Shown here: piece after piece, positions 34,721-38,486 of the stretch
Layout: each line of letters starts with the position of its first letter
How positions within the stretch are numbered: position 1 is the stretch's first letter
Assembly: GCA_937949945.1 (NCBI GenBank)
Contig: CALFEQ010000051.1
Span: 1 to 38,486 of the forward strand
Direction of reading: 5' to 3'
Origin: an uncultured Myxococcales bacterium
GTDB taxonomy: Bacteria; Myxococcota_A; Polyangia; Polyangiales; Polyangiaceae
DNA length: 38,486 bases
Program-made: the position numbers and the translations under genes
Notes under the pieces: model-generated
What the model saw: the letters and a program-made list of their open reading frames with translations, nothing else
Told to the model about the DNA's origin: nothing
Database searches by the model: none

Positions 34721-36049
34721 CTAGCGGCGGAGCGCTTCGCGCGCGCGGCGGGCTTCGACGGAGAACGTGAAGCAGTCGTACGCGTCGCGGAGCGTGACCG
34801 ACTCGCGATGGCGAGCCGCGCGGACGAGCGAGCGGAACTGCAGGTACCGCGCACCGTCGAGGCCAAGGAGGAGCGCGACGAGCGCCGGATCGCGTGGGGC
34901 GTCGAGCGTGCCCACGAGACCGGCCGCGGACGCGAGGACGCGCGTGACGAGCACGTCGCACGCGAGGATCGCGTTCACCGCGTCGCGCGCCGCGAGCATC
35001 TGCTCGGCCTGCCGCACACGCTCACGCTCCGACTCCGGCCAGAGCTCGGCGAGTGAGAACACCGGCATGCTTCCGTCCGGAGCGGCGGGCGCGGGCGCAG
35101 GCTCGGCGGGCGCGGGCTCCGCAGGCGCCGCGGACGCGCTCACGCTCGCCTCCGCCACGCTCGAAACGGCGCCGACCGTCGCGGGAAGACCCCCCGGCTC
35201 GGGATTGAATCGCACCCAGGCGCCCGAGTCCTTCGGCTGCGGCGCCGGCGCGGGTTTCGACTCGGGTTTCGATTCGGGCTTCGGCTCGGAGCTCACAGTT
35301 GCAGGGCGCACGGCGCTCACCTCGGGGATGGCCTGCGAGATCTTCGTCGGCGGGTCGTGCGTCGGCGACTCCATCTGACGGAGGGCCTGGGCGATCCCGT
35401 CCTCCGACAGCCGCGGCTCGCTCGGGGTGTCCTTGAGATCGTTCGTGGCCTCGATGCGGACCTTCGGATCGCGCTCGTACGCCTTGAGCACGAGGCGCGT
35501 GATCCGCTCGAGCCCCTCGAAGACCCCCTCACCCTTCGTGGCGACCGTGCCGAGCGAGGGCGCGCCGTACTGGTTGAAGCGACGGTCGAGCTCCTCGATC
35601 GACAAGACGTCGCTGAGATCGCGCTTGTTCCAGTGGAACGTGTGCGGGATCTCCTCGAGCGAACGATTGTGCTCGGCGAGGTTCGAGTGCAGGTCGTCGA
35701 GCGACTCCTGGTTCACCTCGACGCGCCCGCTCTGGGAGTCGGCGACGAACACGATACCATCGGCGCCGGAGAGCACCAGCTTCCGCGTCGCCGCGTAATA
35801 GACCTGCCCGGGAACCGTGAAGAGCTGGAGACGCACGGCCATGCCGCGCACGCGCGGCACGCGAATCGGCAAGAAGTCGAAGTAGAGGGTCCGGTCCGTC
35901 GGCGTCGCGAGGGACACCATCTTCCCGCGGTGCTCCGGCTTCGTCGCCGCGTGGATGTACTGGAGGGTTGTCGTCTTGCCGCCCAGGCCCGGCCCGTAGA
36001 ACACGAGCTTGAAGACCAGCTCGCGCGTGTGCGGGTTCACCGACGCCAT
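34721..36049 (-). CDS. MglA-like Ras-family GTPase with long C-terminal extension
   Basis: Residues 1-195 closely match MglA-type small GTPases: P-loop GPGLGGKTT (19-27), TDRTLYFDFLP (51-61) with the catalytic Arg53, TVPGQVYY (78-85) with Gln82, and NKRD (141-144). MglA controls polarity and motility in Myxococcus. This protein is 442 aa, more than twice MglA length. The extra part has a Pro/Ala/Lys-rich linker with short repeats (PESKPESKP, PAEPAPAEPAP) and a helical end of about 110 residues. It is divergent, 74 bp away, from polysaccharide genes, so a role in polarised secretion or surface assembly is plausible but unproven. Confidence 0.92.
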   Translation of the reverse strand: MASVNPHTRELVFKLVFYGPGLGGKTTTLQYIHAATKPEHRGKMVSLATPTDRTLYFDFLPIRVPRVRGMAVRLQLFTVPGQVYYAATRKLVLSGADGIVFVADSQSGRVEVNQESLDDLHSNLAEHNRSLEEIPHTFHWNKRDLSDVLSIEELDRRFNQYGAPSLGTVATKGEGVFEGLERITRLVLKAYERDPKVRIEATNDLKDTPSEPRLSEDGIAQALRQMESPTHDPPTKISQAIPEVSAVRPATVSSEPKPESKPESKPAPAPQPKDSGAWVRFNPEPGGLPATVGAVSSVAEASVSASAAPAEPAPAEPAPAPAAPDGSMPVFSLAELWPESERERVRQAEQMLAARDAVNAILACDVLVTRVLASAAGLVGTLDAPRDPALVALLLGLDGARYLQFRSLVRAARHRESVTLRDAYDCFTFSVEARRAREALRR

Positions 36050-36123
36050 CGCGTCCCGAGCTTATCATCATGGGACCTGGCAGGGGACGTCTTCCGGGTG
36101 TATCGACGTGACGAGGTTTCCGG

Positions 36124-36894
36124 GTGCGGGGCTTCATCGACTTGCATTGCCACTTTCTCGCGCAGATCGACGATGGCGCGAGGACGCCGGAGGAGGGGGT
36201 CGCGATCCTCCGAGGGCTCCGCGAGGCCGGCTTCGATCGCGTGATCGCCACCCCGCACATGCGCCCGGGCATGTTCGACAACGACAAGGCCGCTCTCGAG
36301 CGCGCCTACGACGCGATGCGCCCGCTCTTCGAAGGCCGACTCGACCTGCCCGAGGTGCACCTGTCGAGCGAGCACTTCCTCGACGACGTCGTCTTCGGCC
36401 GGCTCATCCATGGCGAGGGTCTGCCCTACCCCTTTCTCTCGGACGACGGCGGCGCGCCGCACGGCCGCCGGCCGAAGCGCGGCGTGCTCGTCGAGCTGAG
36501 CCCGAACGGGTTCCCGCCGCAGCTCCAGCATCGCTTCTTCGACCTCGGGCGCGCAGGGCTCCGCCCGGTCCTCGCCCACCCCGAGCGTTACCAGCCCGTG
36601 TGGAAGGACGACACCTGTCTCGATCCGCTGCTCGACGCCGGCGCCTGCCTCCTCCTCGACGTCTGCTCGCTCGTCGGCAAGTACGGGCGTGCACCGCGAC
36701 GCGCCGCCGAGAAGCTGCTCGACGAAGAGGCGTACGAGGCCGCTTGCTCGGACGTGCACCGCCCGGCCGACGTCCCCGTCGTCGCGGAGGCGATCGCGGC
36801 ACTCGAACGGCGGGTCGGCACGAGAGAAGCCGAGCGGCTCCTCCGCGACGGGCCTCGCGAAATCCTCGGCCTTTCGACCTCGCCTCCGGGCTGA
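36124..36894 (+). CDS. CpsB/CapC-family PHP tyrosine phosphatase
   Basis: The 256-aa protein starts at GTG. It has the PHP-fold metal motifs of CpsB/YwqE-type phosphatases: DLHCH (6-10), DDGA, TPH, the SSEHF region, AHPER and SDVHR. Such enzymes dephosphorylate the tyrosine kinase that controls chain length in capsule or exopolysaccharide export; no tyrosine kinase gene is visible in the window, which ends soon after. It precedes the UDP-sugar dehydrogenase gene by 51 bp, probably in one operon. Confidence 0.9.
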   Translation: MRGFIDLHCHFLAQIDDGARTPEEGVAILRGLREAGFDRVIATPHMRPGMFDNDKAALERAYDAMRPLFEGRLDLPEVHLSSEHFLDDVVFGRLIHGEGLPYPFLSDDGGAPHGRRPKRGVLVELSPNGFPPQLQHRFFDLGRAGLRPVLAHPERYQPVWKDDTCLDPLLDAGACLLLDVCSLVGKYGRAPRRAAEKLLDEEAYEAACSDVHRPADVPVVAEAIAALERRVGTREAERLLRDGPREILGLSTSPPG

Positions 36895-36945
36895 CGGCGA
36901 GAACTCGGCGACCGCGCCGGGGCGCCGTGCTAGAACCGCCCCGCG

Positions 36946-38223
36946 ATGGAGAAGATTGCGGTCATCGGTCTCGGGTACGTCGGGCTCCCCGTTGCGCTCG
37001 CCTTCGCGAGGAAGTTCCCCGGGACGGTGGGCTTCGACATCCACGAAGAGAAGGTCAAGGAGCTCGCCCGCGGCTACGACCGCAACCACGAGGTCTCCGA
37101 ACAGGAGCTCAAGTCCTCGACGCTGAAGTTCACGAGCGACCCGGCCGACCTCAAAGGCACCACCTTCTTCGTCGTCGCCGTGCCCACGCCCGTGGACATC
37201 AACCACATGCCCGATCTCGGACCCGTGATCGCCGCGAGCAAGACCGTGGGCAAGGTCCTCGAGAAGGGCGCGGTCGTCGTCTACGAGTCGACGGTGTACC
37301 CGGGCGTGACCGAGGAGATCTGCGGCCCCGTGCTCGCGAAGGAGTCCGGGCTCGTACAGGGCAAGGACTTCAAGCTCGGCTACTCGCCCGAGCGCATCAA
37401 CCCCGGCGACAAGGAGCACACGCTCGAGCGCATCGTGAAGGTCGTGTCCGGCGAGGACGCCGAGACCCTCGAGCGCGTCGCGAACGCGTACGCCGCGATC
37501 GTCGACGCGGGCGTCCACCGCGCTCCGTCGATCAAGGTGGCCGAGGCCGCCAAGGTCATCGAGAACACGCAGCGCGATCTGAACATCGCGCTCATGAACG
37601 AGCTCGCGATCATCTTCGACCGGATGGGCGTCCGCACGATGGACGTCCTCGAGGCCGCGGGGACGAAGTGGAACTTCCTCAAGTTCCGCCCCGGGCTCGT
37701 CGGCGGCCACTGCATCGGCGTCGACCCGTACTACCTCACGATGAAGGCGCAGCAGCTCGGCTACCAGCCCGAGGTCATCCTCGCGGGCCGGCGCATCAAC
37801 GACAACATGGGCCGCTACGTCGCCCAGCGCCTGGTCAAGCTCCTCGTCAACGCCGACATCCCGGTGAAGGGCGCGCGCGTCGGCATCCTCGGTCTCTCCT
37901 TCAAGGAGGACGTCAACGACATCCGCAACAGCAAGGTGCCCGACATCGTGACCGAGCTCCGCGAGTACGGCATCAACGCGCTCGTCCACGATCCGCTCGC
38001 GAGCCCGAAGGACGCCCAGCACGAGTACGGCATCCAGCTCTGCTCGTTCGAGGAGCTCCGCGCGCTCGACGGCATCGTCTTCGCCGTCGCGCACAAGGCC
38101 TACGCCGAGATGGGGCCCGAGCGCCTGACCGCGCCGCTGCGCGACGGGGGCGTCTTCGTCGACGTGAAGAGCGTGTTCGACGCGTCGAAGATGACGCGGG
38201 GGATTCGGTACTGGAGCCTGTAG
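36946..38223 (+). CDS. tviB: UDP-N-acetylhexosamine 6-dehydrogenase, TviB type
   Basis: The 425-aa protein belongs to the UDP-glucose/GDP-mannose dehydrogenase family and is closest to TviB/WbpO-type UDP-GlcNAc/GalNAc dehydrogenases. It shows the NAD site GLGYVG (8-13), YESTVYPG (113-120), IKVAEAAKVIENTQRDLNIAL, the catalytic Cys256 in GLVGGHCIGVDPYYL and AGRRINDNMG. It oxidises the C6 alcohol of the UDP-amino sugar to a uronate with NAD+, supplying acidic sugar for surface polysaccharide. The exact sugar is not certain. It is the last complete gene of the window. Confidence 0.92.
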   Translation: MEKIAVIGLGYVGLPVALAFARKFPGTVGFDIHEEKVKELARGYDRNHEVSEQELKSSTLKFTSDPADLKGTTFFVVAVPTPVDINHMPDLGPVIAASKTVGKVLEKGAVVVYESTVYPGVTEEICGPVLAKESGLVQGKDFKLGYSPERINPGDKEHTLERIVKVVSGEDAETLERVANAYAAIVDAGVHRAPSIKVAEAAKVIENTQRDLNIALMNELAIIFDRMGVRTMDVLEAAGTKWNFLKFRPGLVGGHCIGVDPYYLTMKAQQLGYQPEVILAGRRINDNMGRYVAQRLVKLLVNADIPVKGARVGILGLSFKEDVNDIRNSKVPDIVTELREYGINALVHDPLASPKDAQHEYGIQLCSFEELRALDGIVFAVAHKAYAEMGPERLTAPLRDGGVFVDVKSVFDASKMTRGIRYWSL

Positions 38224-38446
38224 GGGGCCTCCGATCAGTCCTCTGCTCAGTCCACCTCGTGAGCTCACCCTGACACCCGGAAGCCCGCCTCCAAAGGAGC
38301 GACCGCCGCAGGAGGAATGCCCGCGAGCGAAGCGGACGGTTGGCCCGAAGGAAGCCGATGGCCCCGAATGGCCAGATGAAGCTCGTCGTGAAGTCCATGC
38401 CCCTGTGAGCGCGATGTCGTCCGCAGGCAGGCCACGCTGAGGACTG
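38224..38446. other. Non-coding region beside the right terminal repeat
   Basis: No credible gene is seen. TCAGTCC occurs at 38235-38241 and 38247-38253, and the inverse, CTGAGGACTGAGC, at about 38435-38447. CCCCGAATGGC near 38361-38372 matches, as complement, the left-end core. The layout therefore mirrors that of 11-255. Confidence 0.5.
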
Positions 38447-38486
38447 AGCCTGGATTTCGCTCCATCACGGCGCGACAGGAGAGTTG
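38447..38486 (-). repeat. Right copy of terminal inverted repeat
   Basis: This is the exact reverse complement of 11-50 and forms the last 40 bases of the window. The left copy has ten more bases outside it (1-10), so the full repeat may continue past this end. Confidence 0.9.

Noticed and set aside
1..38486. Integrated mobile element bounded by the terminal repeats
   Set aside because: No transposase, integrase or target-site duplication is visible, and the enclosed genes look like ordinary chromosomal genes; the repeats more likely reflect a dispersed element at contig ends.

Overview
The window is a high-GC bacterial segment that looks like a myxobacterium, probably a soil Polyangia/Sorangiineae-type member of the Myxococcota. 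That placement is inference from gene content: three Hanks-type Ser/Thr kinases plus a kinase-like pseudokinase, an FHA-domain sigma-54 activator, an MglA-like GTPase, and several lipoproteins with Asp/Ala/Gly-rich linkers. No rRNA, tRNA, CRISPR array, transposase or phage gene was seen. High GC leaves long open frames on the antisense strand of almost every gene; these were ignored.

Layout. Positions 1-258 and 38224-38486 are non-coding ends carrying a shared inverted terminal repeat and heptamer repeats. 259-9814 holds a Cys-rich lipoprotein, a YprB-type exonuclease, an FGE/SUMF1-domain protein, an FHA sigma-54 activator, an M61-like lipoprotein metallopeptidase, an RCC1-repeat lipoprotein and a VWA-domain protein. 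9851-18524 (minus strand) is a tight four-gene operon: Ser/Thr kinase, pseudokinase fused to a pentaheme cytochrome, cyclic-nucleotide-binding/ferredoxin/b-heme-like membrane protein, and a tetraheme/ferredoxin/flavoprotein. 19065-23374 holds a DUF1554-like lipoprotein, a Nudix hydrolase, a fumarylacetoacetate-hydrolase-family enzyme, a YheT-type alpha/beta hydrolase and a chagasin-like inhibitor. 23396-28046 (minus) holds a kinase with a PEGA-like domain, a TPR/PEGA-like membrane protein and a lipoprotein. 28177-31687 holds an MFS transporter, glyoxalase I and an aldehyde dehydrogenase. 31725-36049 holds a small receiver-like protein, a kinase with a helical-repeat tail and an MglA-like GTPase. 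36124-38223 begins a polysaccharide cluster (CpsB-type phosphatase, TviB-type UDP-sugar dehydrogenase).

The most interesting system is the 9851-18524 operon. Its products together supply 9 CxxCH haem sites, ferredoxin-type 4Fe-4S clusters in two proteins, a membrane domain with two His-x13-His helices (the pattern of a di-haem cytochrome b), a flavin/NAD(P) module, two cyclic-nucleotide-binding domains, an apparently active kinase and a kinase-dead homologue joined to the pentaheme protein. My inference is a membrane-spanning electron-transfer chain linking a cytoplasmic flavoprotein to periplasmic cytochromes, gated by cyclic nucleotide and/or phosphorylation. I cannot tell from sequence alone whether it has been described before.
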